Counted from the first letter of the stretch, positions 20,845-29,836 are shown. The stretch is 64,000 nucleotides of DNA from Alphaproteobacteria bacterium (GCA_009377445.1 WHUA01000001.1:310001-374000), one strand, 5' to 3'. The notes: a model not told the origin generated them from the letters alone. Translations and numbers: made by a program.

Positions 20845-21564
20845 ATGCTCATGCACTCCGATACGATGATCCGTCTCGACCGCGTCCAGCTTACACTTGG
20901 GAGCAGCGCGGGCCAGGTCAATATTCTGCGCGGAATCGACCTGTCCGTCGCGCCCGGCGAACGGGTCAGCATCGTCGGCCCGTCGGGCTCCGGCAAGACC
21001 TCGCTTCTCATGATCATCGCCGGCCTGGAACGGCCGACCGCGGGCAGCGTGTCCATCGCGCGCCAGGACCTCGGCGCGCTGAACGAGGACGGCCTGGCGC
21101 TGTTCCGGCGCGACACGATGGGAATCGTCTTCCAGGCCTTCCACCTGATTCCGACCATGACCGCGCTGGAGAATGTCGCCGTGCCGATGGAGTTCGCCGG
21201 CCGCGGCGACGCATTCGAGCGGGCCGCGCAGGAGCTGGCGGCGGTCGGCCTCGGCGCGCGGCTGCATCACTACCCGAGCCAGCTTTCCGGCGGCGAGCAG
21301 CAGCGCGTGGCGCTCGCCCGCGCCGTCGCCATGGAGCCGAAGCTGCTGCTCGCGGACGAGCCGACCGGCAACCTCGACGGCGAGACCGGCCGGCACATCA
21401 TCGAGCTCCTGTTCGATCTCGCGGACCGGCGCTCGGCGACGCTGATGCTCATCACCCACGACCCCGCGCTGGCGGCGCGCTGCGACCGGAGCATCCGGCT
21501 GGTCGACGGCCGGATTGAGGGCGAATCGCCGCAAGCCGCGGCTCGGTCATCGGCCGCCCAATGA
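20845..21564 (+). CDS. ybbA: ABC transporter ATP-binding protein (YbbA-type)
   Basis: The 239-residue ATPase has Walker A GPSGSGKTS, Q-loop GIVFQAFHLIPTMTALENV, signature LSGGEQQRVALARA, Walker B LLLADEPTGNLD and the switch His in MLITHDPALA. It belongs to the LolD/MacB-type group. Two more ATG codons (20851 and 20866) are possible starts. The stop overlaps the permease ATG at 21561-21564. With YbbP it forms a lipid- or lipoprotein-related mechanotransmission system of unknown substrate, divergently paired with TesA as in E. coli. Confidence 0.94.
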   Translation: MLMHSDTMIRLDRVQLTLGSSAGQVNILRGIDLSVAPGERVSIVGPSGSGKTSLLMIIAGLERPTAGSVSIARQDLGALNEDGLALFRRDTMGIVFQAFHLIPTMTALENVAVPMEFAGRGDAFERAAQELAAVGLGARLHHYPSQLSGGEQQRVALARAVAMEPKLLLADEPTGNLDGETGRHIIELLFDLADRRSATLMLITHDPALAARCDRSIRLVDGRIEGESPQAAARSSAAQ

Positions 21565-24089
21565 CGCAGTCGGCGCTCGCCTGGCGCCTGGCATGGCGCG
21601 AGCTGCGGGGCGGCGTCCGGGGCTTTCGCGTCTTCATCGCCTGCCTCGTTCTCGGCGTTGCGGCCATCGCGGGCGTGGGCTCGGTCTCGGAAAGCATCCT
21701 CGCCGGCATCCACGCCGATGCACGAAAGCTGCTGGGCGGCGATTTCGACCTGCGGCTGATGCACCGGGAAGCGAGCGCCGAACAGCGCGCCTGGATCGAT
21801 GCCAATGCGAGCCGCATGTCCGAGGTGACGGATATGCGCGCCATGGTGCGCACCACCGACGGCAAGCGGCGCGCCTTGGTCGAGGTGAAGGCCGTCGACG
21901 AGCGTTATCCCCTATTCGGCGGGTTCCGCCTCGATGGCGACGGCGCGCTGACATCGGCGATAGCGCCGCGCGGAACCGCGTGGGGTGCGGTGGCGGAACG
22001 GCGCTTGCTCGACAAGCTCGGCATCGGCGTCGGCGACCGGCTGCGCCTCGGCGACACCCTGGTGCAGGTGACCGGCGTCATCGCCGAGGAAGCCGACCGG
22101 GGGACCGGTGCTCTCAATTTCGGTGCGCGCCTCATGGTCTCGCTGCCTGCGCTCCGTGCCACGGGCTTGCTGCAGCCGGGCAGTCTCGTCCATTACCATT
22201 ACCGCATCGACGTGCCGGAGGGGGTTTCGCTCGAGACCTGGCGCGGCCGGCTCGACAATCGATTCCCCGACGCAGGCTGGCGCGTGCGATCGGCCGAGAA
22301 CGCAGCGCCCAACATCCAGCGCTTCGTCGATCGCGCCACGCTGTTCCTAAGCCTGGTCGGCCTGACCGCGCTGCTGGTCGGCGGCGTCGGCGTCGGCAAT
22401 GCGGTGCGCAGCTATCTGGAGACGCGCATATCCACCATCGCCACGCTCAAATGCCTCGGCGGTCCCGGCGCGCTCGTCTTCCGCATCTATCTCTTCCAGA
22501 TCCTTATCCTCGCCTCGGGCGCGATCGTCCTCGGCGTTGCGCTGGGCGCGCTCGCTCCGGCCGCCGCCGCGCCGCTGCTCGCGGACCGGCTGCCGGTCGC
22601 GGCGCGGATCGGTTTCTATCCCTGGCCGCTCGCCCTGGCCGGGCTGTTCGGCTTTCTGATCACGCTTGCCTTCTCACTCTGGCCGCTGGCCCAGGCGCGC
22701 GAGGTGCCGCCCGCCAACCTGTTTCGCGCGGTCGTTCTCCCGCCGACCAAGCGTCCCAAGGCGGCCTATCTGGCGGCGCTGGCGGCCGTGCTCGCCTGCC
22801 TCGCCGCGCTGGCGGTCGCGACGGCGCACATGCCGAAGATGGCCGCCTGGTTCGTGCTCGGCGCCATCGTCTCCTTCGCGGCCTTCCATGGCGCGGCGCG
22901 GCTGATCGTCGCCCTGATCCGCCGGTTGCCGCGGCAACGCAGCCCGGTGGTGCGGCTCGCGCTGGCGAATCTCGCGCGGCCCGGCGCGCCGACCGGCAGC
23001 GTGGTGCTGTCGCTCGGCCTGGGACTGACCGTGCTGGCGGCAGTGGCGCTGATCGAGGGCAACCTCGCGCGCCAGATCACCGAGACGATGCCGGAGGAAG
23101 CGCCCGAGTTCTATTTCATCGATATCCAGGCAAACCAGCTCGGCGACTTCGAGGCGCTCGCGCGCGGCATCCCCGGCGTGAGCGCGGTCGAGTCGGTGCC
23201 GATGCTGCGCGGGCGGATCACGAAACTGAAGGATACGCCCGTCGACCGGATCAAGCCGCCCCCCGAGTTCGCCTGGATCCTCAGGGGCGACCGCGGGCTC
23301 ACCTGGGCGCGAAGCGCGCCGACGCATGGCAGCCGCGTCGTCGCCGGCGCGTGGTGGCCGGCCGATTACAGCGGGCCGCCGCTGGTATCTTTCGACGCGC
23401 GCGCCGCGGAAGCCTTCGGCCTTTCCGTCGGCGATACGATCACGGTCAACCTGCTCGGCCGCGACATCACGGCGCGGGTCGCCAATCTGCGCGAGATCGA
23501 CTGGAACACGCTGTCGCTCAACTTCGTCATGATGTTCTCCCCGGGCATGCTGGAAGCCGCGCCGCAGACCTACGTCGCGACGGCGAAGTCGGAGCCCGAG
23601 GCGGACGCCGCGCTGGAACGCGCCGTCACCGACCGCTTCCCCAACATATCCGCGATCCGGGTCAAGGAGGTGCTGCAGGGTGTCGCCGAGATCCTGGAGA
23701 AGCTGTCGGGCGCCGTGCGCCTGATCGCGAGCGTCGCCGTCGTCGCGGGCGCGCTGGTGCTCGCCGGCGCGGTCGCCGCGACGCGGCGCCGGCGCATTCA
23801 CGACGCCGTGCTGCTCAAGGTGCTGGGCGCGACGCGGCGCAACATCCTCGCCACATATCTCGTGGAATACGGCGTGCTCGGGCTGGCCACCGCCGCCGTC
23901 GCCTCGGTCGTCGGCTCGATCGCGGCGTGGGCCGTCGTCACCTTCGTGATGCACGCGGAATGGGTCTTCATTCCCGCCGCCGTCGCCGCGACGATCGCGA
24001 TCTGCGTCGCGATCACCCTGGTCGCTGGATTCGCGGGGACGTGGCGCGCGCTCGGCCACAAGGCCGCGCCGGTCCTGCGCAACGAATGA
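21561..24089 (+). CDS. ybbP: FtsX-like ABC permease (YbbP-type)
   Basis: The 842-residue membrane protein has the YbbP layout: one N-terminal membrane segment, a periplasmic domain, an FtsX block of three segments at about 255-380, a central hydrophobic region at about 395-510 with a second periplasmic domain, and a C-terminal FtsX block at about 715-835. SYLETRISTIATLKCLGG and RIHDAVLLKVLGATRRNIL are the coupling-helix blocks found in both halves. It pairs with the ATPase directly upstream (ATGA overlap). Transport of a soluble substrate is unlikely for this class. Confidence 0.93.
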   Translation: MTQSALAWRLAWRELRGGVRGFRVFIACLVLGVAAIAGVGSVSESILAGIHADARKLLGGDFDLRLMHREASAEQRAWIDANASRMSEVTDMRAMVRTTDGKRRALVEVKAVDERYPLFGGFRLDGDGALTSAIAPRGTAWGAVAERRLLDKLGIGVGDRLRLGDTLVQVTGVIAEEADRGTGALNFGARLMVSLPALRATGLLQPGSLVHYHYRIDVPEGVSLETWRGRLDNRFPDAGWRVRSAENAAPNIQRFVDRATLFLSLVGLTALLVGGVGVGNAVRSYLETRISTIATLKCLGGPGALVFRIYLFQILILASGAIVLGVALGALAPAAAAPLLADRLPVAARIGFYPWPLALAGLFGFLITLAFSLWPLAQAREVPPANLFRAVVLPPTKRPKAAYLAALAAVLACLAALAVATAHMPKMAAWFVLGAIVSFAAFHGAARLIVALIRRLPRQRSPVVRLALANLARPGAPTGSVVLSLGLGLTVLAAVALIEGNLARQITETMPEEAPEFYFIDIQANQLGDFEALARGIPGVSAVESVPMLRGRITKLKDTPVDRIKPPPEFAWILRGDRGLTWARSAPTHGSRVVAGAWWPADYSGPPLVSFDARAAEAFGLSVGDTITVNLLGRDITARVANLREIDWNTLSLNFVMMFSPGMLEAAPQTYVATAKSEPEADAALERAVTDRFPNISAIRVKEVLQGVAEILEKLSGAVRLIASVAVVAGALVLAGAVAATRRRRIHDAVLLKVLGATRRNILATYLVEYGVLGLATAAVASVVGSIAAWAVVTFVMHAEWVFIPAAVAATIAICVAITLVAGFAGTWRALGHKAAPVLRNE

Positions 24090-24102
24090 CACGGAGCCCC
24101 TC

Positions 24103-24708
24103 ATGACCAAAGCGATCCCGTTCGTCCTGGCATTCTTCGCGGCGCTGTCCGCATTCGCGCCGGCGCGGGCCGAGCCGGCGAAATACGTCATCGACCCCGA
24201 GCATTTTTCGATAGCCATGTCGGTGCGCCACGCCGGCTATTTCGATCTCGTCGGACTGTTCACCGAGGGCGCCGGCTCCTTCGTCTTCGACGAGGCCAAG
24301 CCGGAGGTGTCGGACATCAAGGTCACGATCAAGACCGCGAGCTTCTACAGCGGCCACAAGAAGCGGGACGACCACGTCCGGAGCGCCGATTTCCTGAACG
24401 CCAAGGAGTTTCCGGAGATGGTCTTCGTCGGCAAATTGTCGGAAAAGACCGGCGACCGCACCGGCAGGATCCATGGCGAGCTGACGCTGCGCGGCGTGAC
24501 CCGCCCTTTGACGCTCGACATCGCCTGGGTCAAGAGCGCGGAGTATCCGATGGGCGGCGGGCTGTTCGGCGACAAGCCCTACGTGACCGGCATCAACGCC
24601 CGCGCCGCCCTGAAGCGCAGCGACTTCGGCATGACCTACGCGGTCGACAACGGGCTGGTGGGCGACGAGATCGTCCTGATGCTCGGCTTCGAAGCGCGGC
24701 GGCAGTAG
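24103..24708 (+). CDS. YceI family periplasmic protein
   Basis: The 201-residue protein has a signal peptide (hydrophobic about 5-20, ARA-E cleavage region) and the YceI lipocalin-like barrel: YVIDPEHFSIAMSVRHAG at the start, the RDDHVRSADFLNAKEFPEM block, and LTLRGVTRPLTLDIAW. YceI proteins bind isoprenoid lipids in their barrel. It starts 13 bp after ybbP and probably shares its transcript. The C-terminus is normal. Confidence 0.93.
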   Translation: MTKAIPFVLAFFAALSAFAPARAEPAKYVIDPEHFSIAMSVRHAGYFDLVGLFTEGAGSFVFDEAKPEVSDIKVTIKTASFYSGHKKRDDHVRSADFLNAKEFPEMVFVGKLSEKTGDRTGRIHGELTLRGVTRPLTLDIAWVKSAEYPMGGGLFGDKPYVTGINARAALKRSDFGMTYAVDNGLVGDEIVLMLGFEARRQ

Positions 24709-24709
24709 A

Positions 24710-24730
24710 GCTAATTTACGGAAAATTAGC
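24710..24730 (+). terminator. Possible terminator after the ybbA-ybbP-yceI unit
   Basis: An 8-bp AT-rich stem (GCTAATTT/AAATTAGC, loop of 5) follows the YceI stop at once and is succeeded by GGTTTTG. The stem is weak in GC and the T-run is short, so this is a tentative call. Confidence 0.35.
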
Positions 24731-24773
24731 GGTTTTGTGACCGGCCTTCCGCCTCGGAAAACGGCGCTGGCTA

Positions 24774-24834
24774 TTGATTTGGGCCGAAAAATCCCCAATA
24801 TAATGCCAGGCAAATAAATTTCAGGGAACGGAGG
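24774..24834 (+). promoter_or_regulatory. Promoter and ribosome site of the BAX-inhibitor-1 gene
   Basis: A perfect -10 TATAAT lies at 24799-24804, with TTGATT at 24774-24779 as a -35 (19-bp spacer, longer than ideal). GGAGG at 24830-24834 is 8 bases before the ATG. The -10 is the best consensus hexamer I saw in the window. Confidence 0.6.
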
Positions 24835-24842
24835 CTCCCCCC

Positions 24843-25589
24843 ATGGCTCTCAATCCGCGTTCTCAGGTTCAGGGACGCACGGTAGGCCGCACATATACAG
24901 GCGAAATAGACGCCGGCCTGCGGGCGTATATGTTGCGCGTCTACAATTACATGGCGATGGGCCTTACCCTCACGGGCATCGTCGCTTATTTCGTGGCTCA
25001 CACGCCGGCGCTGTTGGAGATTTTCTACACGCAGTCGGCGCAGGGCATTCAGCCGACCCTCTTCGCCTATATTGCAATGTTTTCTCCGTTGGCATTTGTG
25101 CTGGTGCTGTCGTTCGGCATAAACCGGATGCAGGCGTCGACGGCGCAATTGCTTTTCTGGGCGTTCGCGGGCGTTATGGGCCTGTCGATAACCCATATCT
25201 TTCTTGTGTTCACAGGCGCGAGCATCGCTCGCGTATTCTTCATCACGGCTGGTGTCTTCGCCGGTATGAGCCTCTATGGCTACACCACGAAGCGCGACTT
25301 GAGCGGGTTTGGCAGCTTCCTTTTCATGGCCCTGATCGGGGTCATCCTCGCCAGCGTTGTGAATATATTTCTGGCTTCCAGCGCTTTGGATTTCGCCGTC
25401 TCGGTTATTGCCGTCCTGGTATTCGTCGGCTTGACCGCCTACGACACGCAGCGGATCAAATCCACGTACGCGGAAAGCGACGGGCATGAGATGACTCAGA
25501 AGAAGGCGATATATGGCGCTCTATCGCTTTATCTGGATTTCATCAACCTGTTCATGCTGCTCTTGCGTTTCTTCGGCAACCGCGAGTAA
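24843..25589 (+). CDS. BAX inhibitor-1/YccA family membrane protein
   Basis: The 248-residue protein has seven hydrophobic segments, the TMBIM/BI-1 architecture, with AGRTYTGEIDAGL-like lead-in (VGRTYTGEIDAGLRAYMLRV), SITHIFLVFTGASI near the centre, FVGLTAYDTQRIKSTY in the sixth segment (the Asp of the calcium-leak/pH sensor pair) and LYLDFINLFMLLLRFFGNR at the end. Bacterial members act as pH-sensitive calcium leak channels or as modulators of FtsH. Its codon use looks by eye less GC-rich than its neighbours. It has its own strong promoter and terminator. Confidence 0.95.
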   Translation: MALNPRSQVQGRTVGRTYTGEIDAGLRAYMLRVYNYMAMGLTLTGIVAYFVAHTPALLEIFYTQSAQGIQPTLFAYIAMFSPLAFVLVLSFGINRMQASTAQLLFWAFAGVMGLSITHIFLVFTGASIARVFFITAGVFAGMSLYGYTTKRDLSGFGSFLFMALIGVILASVVNIFLASSALDFAVSVIAVLVFVGLTAYDTQRIKSTYAESDGHEMTQKKAIYGALSLYLDFINLFMLLLRFFGNRE

Positions 25590-25613
25590 CCGCGCGACGC
25601 CGGTCGAATTGGG

Positions 25614-25642
25614 ACCGCCCGGGCCTAGGCCCGGGCGGTTTT
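25614..25642 (+). terminator. Intrinsic terminator of the BAX-inhibitor-1 gene
   Basis: A perfect 12-bp palindrome (CCGCCCGGGCCT with its complement, 25615-25638) is followed by TTTTCG. It lies 25 bp after the stop. No T-run exists on the other side, so it serves the plus strand. Confidence 0.85.
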
Positions 25643-25652
25643 CGTTTGCGCA

Positions 25653-26408
25653 TCAGATGCAGCGGCCGCCGTCGACTTCCAGGCACACGCCCGTCAGCAG
25701 GCTGGCCTCGTCCGAGGCGAGATAGAGCGCCGCATTGGCCACGTCGCGCGGCGTGCTGAACCGGCCGAGCGGGATCGTCGCCTCGAACTTCTTCCGGTTT
25801 TCCGGCGTGTCCGCCTCGCCCATGAACAGCGCGGTCATGCCGGACTCGCCCAGCACGGGATTGACGGCGCAGACGCGGATGCGGTCGGGCGCGAGCTCCA
25901 CCGCCATCGACTTGGTCAGCGTGATCACAGCCCCTTTCGATCCATTGTACCAGGTCAGCCCCGGCCGCGGCCGGACGCCCGCGGTGGACGCGATGTTGAT
26001 CATCGCGCCGCCGCCCCGCGCGCGCATCGCCGGGACGGCGTGGCGCGCGGAAAGATAGATCGACTTCACATTGACCGCGAAGATGCGGTCGAAGGTCGCC
26101 TCGTCGACGTCGAGCATCGGCTGGCGGCGGTGCGTGATCCCCGCGTTATTGACGAAGACGTCGAGCCCGCCGAAACGGTCGAGCGCCGCCTCGACGAGCG
26201 CCTTCATGTCGCCGTCGCACGACACGTCCGCCCGGCAGAAGGCCGCAGCGCCACCCTTCGCCAGCTCGTCCGCCGCGACCTGGCCGGCCTTCGCGTCGAT
26301 ATCGGCGAGCATGACCCGCGCGCCTTCTTCCGCGAAGCGCGCCGCGATGCCGCGGCCGAAGCCCGACCCGGCGCCGGTGACGATGGCGATCTTGTCCGCG
26401 AGCCGCAT
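25653..26408 (-). CDS. Short-chain dehydrogenase/reductase
   Basis: The 251-residue SDR has the cofactor motif AIVTGAGSGFGRGIA, DVFVNNAGIT, the catalytic Ser in MINIASTAGVRPRPG and the Tyr-Lys pair in LTWYNGSKGAVITLTKSMAV. ASDEASLLTGVCLEVDGG is the standard C-terminal block. LADIDAKAG after the second strand has Asp at the position that favours NAD(H). It is a classical enzyme, unlike the SDR pair at 60-61 kb. The substrate is unknown. It is divergent from the SAM hydrolase gene, with 76 bp between starts. Confidence 0.92.
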   Translation of the reverse strand: MRLADKIAIVTGAGSGFGRGIAARFAEEGARVMLADIDAKAGQVAADELAKGGAAAFCRADVSCDGDMKALVEAALDRFGGLDVFVNNAGITHRRQPMLDVDEATFDRIFAVNVKSIYLSARHAVPAMRARGGGAMINIASTAGVRPRPGLTWYNGSKGAVITLTKSMAVELAPDRIRVCAVNPVLGESGMTALFMGEADTPENRKKFEATIPLGRFSTPRDVANAALYLASDEASLLTGVCLEVDGGRCI

Positions 26409-26484
26409 GGCCGCTCCTCCCTTTTCGCTCGATCCCGTCGGGTGCAGCTTGCCCTGCCGGCGGCGCCTTCGCCATAGTGGGCCG

Positions 26485-27222
26485 GTGATTTTCCTGTTCA
26501 CCGATTTCGGCCGTGAAGGCCCCTATGCCGGCCAGATGCACGCCGTGCTGGCGCGGCTGGCGCCCGGCATCCCCGTCATCGATCTGATGCACGACGCGCC
26601 CGCCCACGACCCCCGCGGGGCCGCCTATCTGCTGGCCGCGCTCGCGCCGGAATTTCCCAAGGGCAGCGTCTGCTGCACCGTGGTCGATCCGGGCGTCGGC
26701 ACCGCGCGGCCGGCGGCCGCGGCCGAGGCGGACGGCCGCTGGTTCGTCGGTCCGGGCAACGGACTGCTCGGGCTCGTGCTGCGGCGCGCCCGCAAAGCCC
26801 GGCGCCACCGCATCGTCTGGCGGCCCGAAACGCTGTCGGACTCGTTCCACGGCCGCGACCTGTTCGCCCCCGCCGCGGCGCGGATTGCCGTCTCGGGCGC
26901 CCTGCCGGCGGAGTGGCTGGCGGGGCCGGAGCCCGAGCCGGGCGCGGACTGGCCCGACGACCTCGCGGAGGTCATTTACGTCGACCGCTTCGGGAACGCG
27001 ATGAGCGGGCTCCGCACCGAAAGCGTCGCCCCCGGCGCGATCCTTCGCGTCAACGGCCGGGCCGTGCGCCCGGCGCGCATCTTCGGCGACGCGCCGGCCG
27101 GCGCGCCCTTCTGGTACGGCAATTCCTGCGGCCTGGTCGAGATCGCCGTGCCGCGCGGCAACGCCGCCGCCCTTCTGGACGTTCGGCCCGGCGCCGCGAT
27201 CGGCATCGAAAAACCGGAGTGA
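26485..27222 (+). CDS. SAM hydroxide adenosyltransferase (DUF62 family)
   Basis: The 245-residue protein belongs to the SAM hydrolase/chlorinase/fluorinase family. Visible motifs are IFLFTDFGREGPYAGQMHAV with the conserved Asp, TVVDPGVGTARPA, FVGPGNGLLGLV, the DSFHGRDLFAPAAARIA block, and VIYVDRFGNAMSGL in the C-domain. Members lacking the halogenase insertion use water to split SAM to adenosine and methionine; this one has no obvious insertion. It starts with GTG at 26485, since no ATG exists near the first motif. It may be cotranscribed with NfeD. Confidence 0.9.
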   Translation: MIFLFTDFGREGPYAGQMHAVLARLAPGIPVIDLMHDAPAHDPRGAAYLLAALAPEFPKGSVCCTVVDPGVGTARPAAAAEADGRWFVGPGNGLLGLVLRRARKARRHRIVWRPETLSDSFHGRDLFAPAAARIAVSGALPAEWLAGPEPEPGADWPDDLAEVIYVDRFGNAMSGLRTESVAPGAILRVNGRAVRPARIFGDAPAGAPFWYGNSCGLVEIAVPRGNAAALLDVRPGAAIGIEKPE

Positions 27223-27286
27223 GTTGATTTCGGCCCTAAAACGCCGCTTCGTGCTAGGCTGTGCGCAGATGCGGAGCGTGCGAAGC

Positions 27287-28693
27287 ATGATGACGAGACT
27301 CCTTCTCTCCCTGGTGCTGCTGCTCGGCGGCTTGCTCGCCTTCCTGGGCGGCGATGGGGCCGCGCAGCCGCAACCGGCCGCGGTCGTCCTCGACATCAAG
27401 GGCGGCATCGGGCCCGCGACCACCGACTATGTCCGGCGCGGGCTGGAAAACGCGGCAAAGGACGGCGCGCCGCTCGTCATCCTCCGCATCGACACGCCGG
27501 GCGGCCTCGACAGCGCGATGCGCGACATCGTCAAGGACATCCTCGCCTCGCCGGTGCCGGTCGTGGGTTACGTCGCGCCGAGCGGCGCGCGCGCCGCCAG
27601 CGCCGGCACCTACATTCTCTATGCGACGCATATCGCGGCGATGGCGCCCGGCACCGACCTCGGCGCGGCGACGCCGGTCAGCATCGGCGGGCAGGACGAG
27701 CCCGGGCCGACCTCGCCCTTCGGCACGAAGCCCGACAAGCCGAAGACCGAGGACGGGGACAAGCCGGAGGGAAAGCCGGAAGGCAGGGCGCCCACCGCGC
27801 ACCCGACCATGCGCGACAAGGCTGTGAGCGAGGCGATCGCCTACATCCGGGGCCTCGCGGAGCTGCGCGGCCGCAACGCCGACTGGGCCGAGAAGGCGGT
27901 GCGCGAGGCGGCGTCGCTGTCCGCCGGCGCCGCGCTCGAGCAGCGCGTCATCGACCTCGTCGCGCCCGGCATCCCCGCCCTGCTCGACGCGATCGACGGA
28001 CGCAAGGTGACGGCGGCCGGCGTGGAGCGCACGCTCGCGACCAAGGGCATGCAGACGGTGATCGTGGCGCCCGACTGGCGCAGCGAGCTACTCGGCGTGC
28101 TGACCGATCCGAACGTCGCCTACATCCTGATGATCGTCGGCCTCTACGGCATCATATTCGAGTTCTACCATCCGGGCATGTTCGTCCCCGGCACGGTCGG
28201 CACCATCTGCCTCCTGCTGGCGCTCTATGCCTTCAACATCCTGCCGATCAACTATGTCGGGCTCGCGCTGATCCTGCTCGGCACCGCGCTGATGGTCAGC
28301 GAGGCCTTCGTCCCCAGCTTCGGCGCGCTCGGCATCGGCGGCCTCGTCGCCTTCGTGGTGGGCTCGGTCATGCTGATGGACGCCGACGTCCCCGGCTTCC
28401 ACGTCTATGTGCCGCTGATCGGCGCGATCGCCACGGTGAGCGCGGCACTCTTCCTGTTCGTCGGCGCGATGGTGGTGAAGGCGCGGAAGCGCGCGGTCGT
28501 CTCGGGCCCGGAAGAGATGATCGGCCTGGACGGCGAGGTCGTCTCGTGGTCCGGCGAGGCCGGCCGCGTGCGCACCCATGGCGAGATCTGGCTGGCGCGC
28601 GGCGCGGGCGAATTGTCGCCGGGCAACCGTGTCCGCGTGCGGGCACGCGACGGCCTCGTGCTCGAGGTGGAGCCGGAAAAGAAGGAAAGGTGA
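27287..28693 (+). CDS. NfeD family membrane serine protease
   Basis: The 468-residue protein has a signal peptide or anchor (about 3-22), a ClpP-like protease domain (about 30-240; [20 protein letters not shown] and the nucleophile in [15 protein letters not shown], with the Lys of the Ser-Lys dyad further on), several membrane segments (about 265-405) and a C-terminal OB-fold NfeD domain ([20 protein letters not shown]). A charged Lys/Asp/Pro/Glu-rich insertion near residue 160 interrupts the protease domain. The ATG at 27287 has GGAG about 10 bases upstream; an ATG at 27269 is possible. It is 4 bp before slipin, the usual partner and likely substrate. Confidence 0.93.
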   Translation: MMTRLLLSLVLLLGGLLAFLGGDGAAQPQPAAVVLDIKGGIGPATTDYVRRGLENAAKDGAPLVILRIDTPGGLDSAMRDIVKDILASPVPVVGYVAPSGARAASAGTYILYATHIAAMAPGTDLGAATPVSIGGQDEPGPTSPFGTKPDKPKTEDGDKPEGKPEGRAPTAHPTMRDKAVSEAIAYIRGLAELRGRNADWAEKAVREAASLSAGAALEQRVIDLVAPGIPALLDAIDGRKVTAAGVERTLATKGMQTVIVAPDWRSELLGVLTDPNVAYILMIVGLYGIIFEFYHPGMFVPGTVGTICLLLALYAFNILPINYVGLALILLGTALMVSEAFVPSFGALGIGGLVAFVVGSVMLMDADVPGFHVYVPLIGAIATVSAALFLFVGAMVVKARKRAVVSGPEEMIGLDGEVVSWSGEAGRVRTHGEIWLARGAGELSPGNRVRVRARDGLVLEVEPEKKER

Positions 28694-28697
28694 TTTC

Positions 28698-29465
28698 ATG
28701 CTGAGCTATGTCGTCGTCGTCGCTGCCATCGTGCCGCTGTTCCTGATCCTGGCGGCGCTGCGCATCACCCGCGAATACGAGCGCGGCGTCGTGTTCATGC
28801 TCGGGCGCTTCTGGCGGGTGAAGGGGCCGGGCCTCATCCTCGTCATCCCGATCATCCAGCAGATGGTCCGGGTCGACCTGCGCACCCGCGTGTTCGACGT
28901 TCCCGAACAGGACGTCATTTCGCGCGACAACGTCTCGGTCAAGGTTAACGCGGTGGTGTATCTGCGCGTCATCGACGCGGAGAAGGCCATCATCCAGGTC
29001 GAGGACTTCATGATGGCGACCAGCCAGCTCGCGCAGACGACGCTGCGCTCGGTGCTGGGCCAGCACGAGCTCGACGAGATGCTGGCCGAGCGCGAAAAGC
29101 TCAACGCCGACATCCAATCCATCCTCGATGCGCAGACCGACGCCTGGGGCATCAAGGTCTCGACCGTCGAGCTCAAGCATGTCGACATCAACGAGACGAT
29201 GATCCGCGCCATCGCCCGCCAAGCGGAAGCCGAGCGCATGCGGCGCGCGAAGGTGATCGACGCGGAAGGCGAGCTGCAGGCGTCGGAGAAATTCCTCGCA
29301 GCCGCCAAGGTCCTGTCCGCCAACAGCCAGGCGATTCAGCTCCGCTACCTGAATACGCTCCAGGCCATCGCCACGGACAAGTCGTCGACCATCGTCTTCC
29401 CCTTCCCGATCGACATGCTGCAACTGCTCTCCCGCCTCGGCGAGGAAAGGGGCGGCGGGACCTAG
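28698..29465 (+). CDS. Slipin (stomatin/SPFH family) protein
   Basis: The 255-residue protein has one N-terminal hydrophobic segment (about 3-20), the stomatin signature [20 protein letters not shown], the SPFH domain ([39 protein letters not shown]) and a C-terminal coiled-coil helix rich in Glu/Ala/Arg. Slipins assemble into membrane rings and are cleaved near the C-terminus by the partner NfeD protease. The TAG stop is made by the first bases of the palindromic repeat that follows. Confidence 0.95.
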   Translation: MLSYVVVVAAIVPLFLILAALRITREYERGVVFMLGRFWRVKGPGLILVIPIIQQMVRVDLRTRVFDVPEQDVISRDNVSVKVNAVVYLRVIDAEKAIIQVEDFMMATSQLAQTTLRSVLGQHELDEMLAEREKLNADIQSILDAQTDAWGIKVSTVELKHVDINETMIRAIARQAEAERMRRAKVIDAEGELQASEKFLAAAKVLSANSQAIQLRYLNTLQAIATDKSSTIVFPFPIDMLQLLSRLGEERGGGT

Positions 29466-29567
29466 AGCAACCTGCGTCCTATCGGACGCAGATAAGTTGC
29501 TCTAACCTTTTAAGATAGATCAATTTACCTGCAATCAGGTGATTCCACCTGATTGCAGATTGATCTA
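29463..29567. repeat. Tandem pair of long palindromes
   Basis: Palindrome 1 (29463-29504) has outer arms TAGAGCAAC/GTTGCTCTA and an inner stem CTGCGTCC/GGACGCAG. Palindrome 2 (29516-29567) has outer arms TAGATCAAT/ATTGATCTA and a 13-bp inner stem CTGCAATCAGGTG/CACCTGATTGCAG. Both share one architecture, begin TAGA and end TCTA. Their outermost bases supply the stop codon of slipin on one strand and of a glycosyltransferase stub on the other. Similar palindromes with an ATCAGGTGGAATCACCTGAT-like core occur in alphaproteobacteria. Confidence 0.85.
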
Positions 29568-29663
29568 GCGGCGGCGCGGCGTCCGCACCACGGCCCCGAT
29601 GGCCGTCGATTCGTCGTAACAGGGCAGGATGACCGCGATGTCGAGCCCGACGGTCGTGCTCAT
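29565..29663 (-). pseudogene. N-terminal stub of a family 2 glycosyltransferase
   Basis: From ATG at 29663 the minus strand encodes 32 residues, MSTTVGLDIAVILPCYDEST then AIGAVVRTPRRR and a stop. IAVILPCY-[ND]-E-x-x-AIGAVV is the first strand and helix of GT-A fold glycosyltransferases of family 2, normally 300 residues or more. The stop codon is part of the adjacent palindrome. The gene has evidently lost everything after its first 28 or so codons at the repeat. Confidence 0.65.
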
Positions 29664-29697
29664 GGCGTAGGCCGGCTCGACGGTTTCAGGAGGGGAA

Positions 29698-29773
29698 TGG
29701 TGCCGCCTGCGTGACTCGAACACGCGACCCCCGCATTACGAATGCGGTGCTCTACCAACTGAGCTAAGGCGGC
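29698..29773 (-). tRNA. tRNA-Thr (anticodon CGT)
   Basis: A 76-nt cloverleaf with encoded CCA (29698-29700). The acceptor stem is GCCGCCT/AGGCGGC, the anticodon stem CCGCA/TGCGG, and the loop TTCGTAA gives CGT, reading ACG. The T-loop is TTCGAGT. All stems pair fully. Confidence 0.97.
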
Positions 29774-29807
29774 GCCGGGGCGCTTTCGCGCTTGGCTGAC
29801 GGCGCGG

Positions 29808-29836
29808 AACATAAGCGTGTCGGAGCCGATTCGCAA
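29808..29836 (-). promoter_or_regulatory. Promoter of tRNA-Thr
   Basis: On the minus strand TTGCGA (29836-29831) and TATGTT (29813-29808) are 17 bp apart and lie about 35 bp before the tRNA. The -35 is nearly identical to that of the candidate small RNA on the other strand. Confidence 0.6.

Noticed and set aside
29463..29567. The double palindrome as a terminator for slipin
   Set aside because: Neither hairpin is followed by a proper T-run on the plus strand (only CTAACCTTTTAAG after the first), and the symmetrical architecture and overlap with two stop codons fit a dispersed repeat better.
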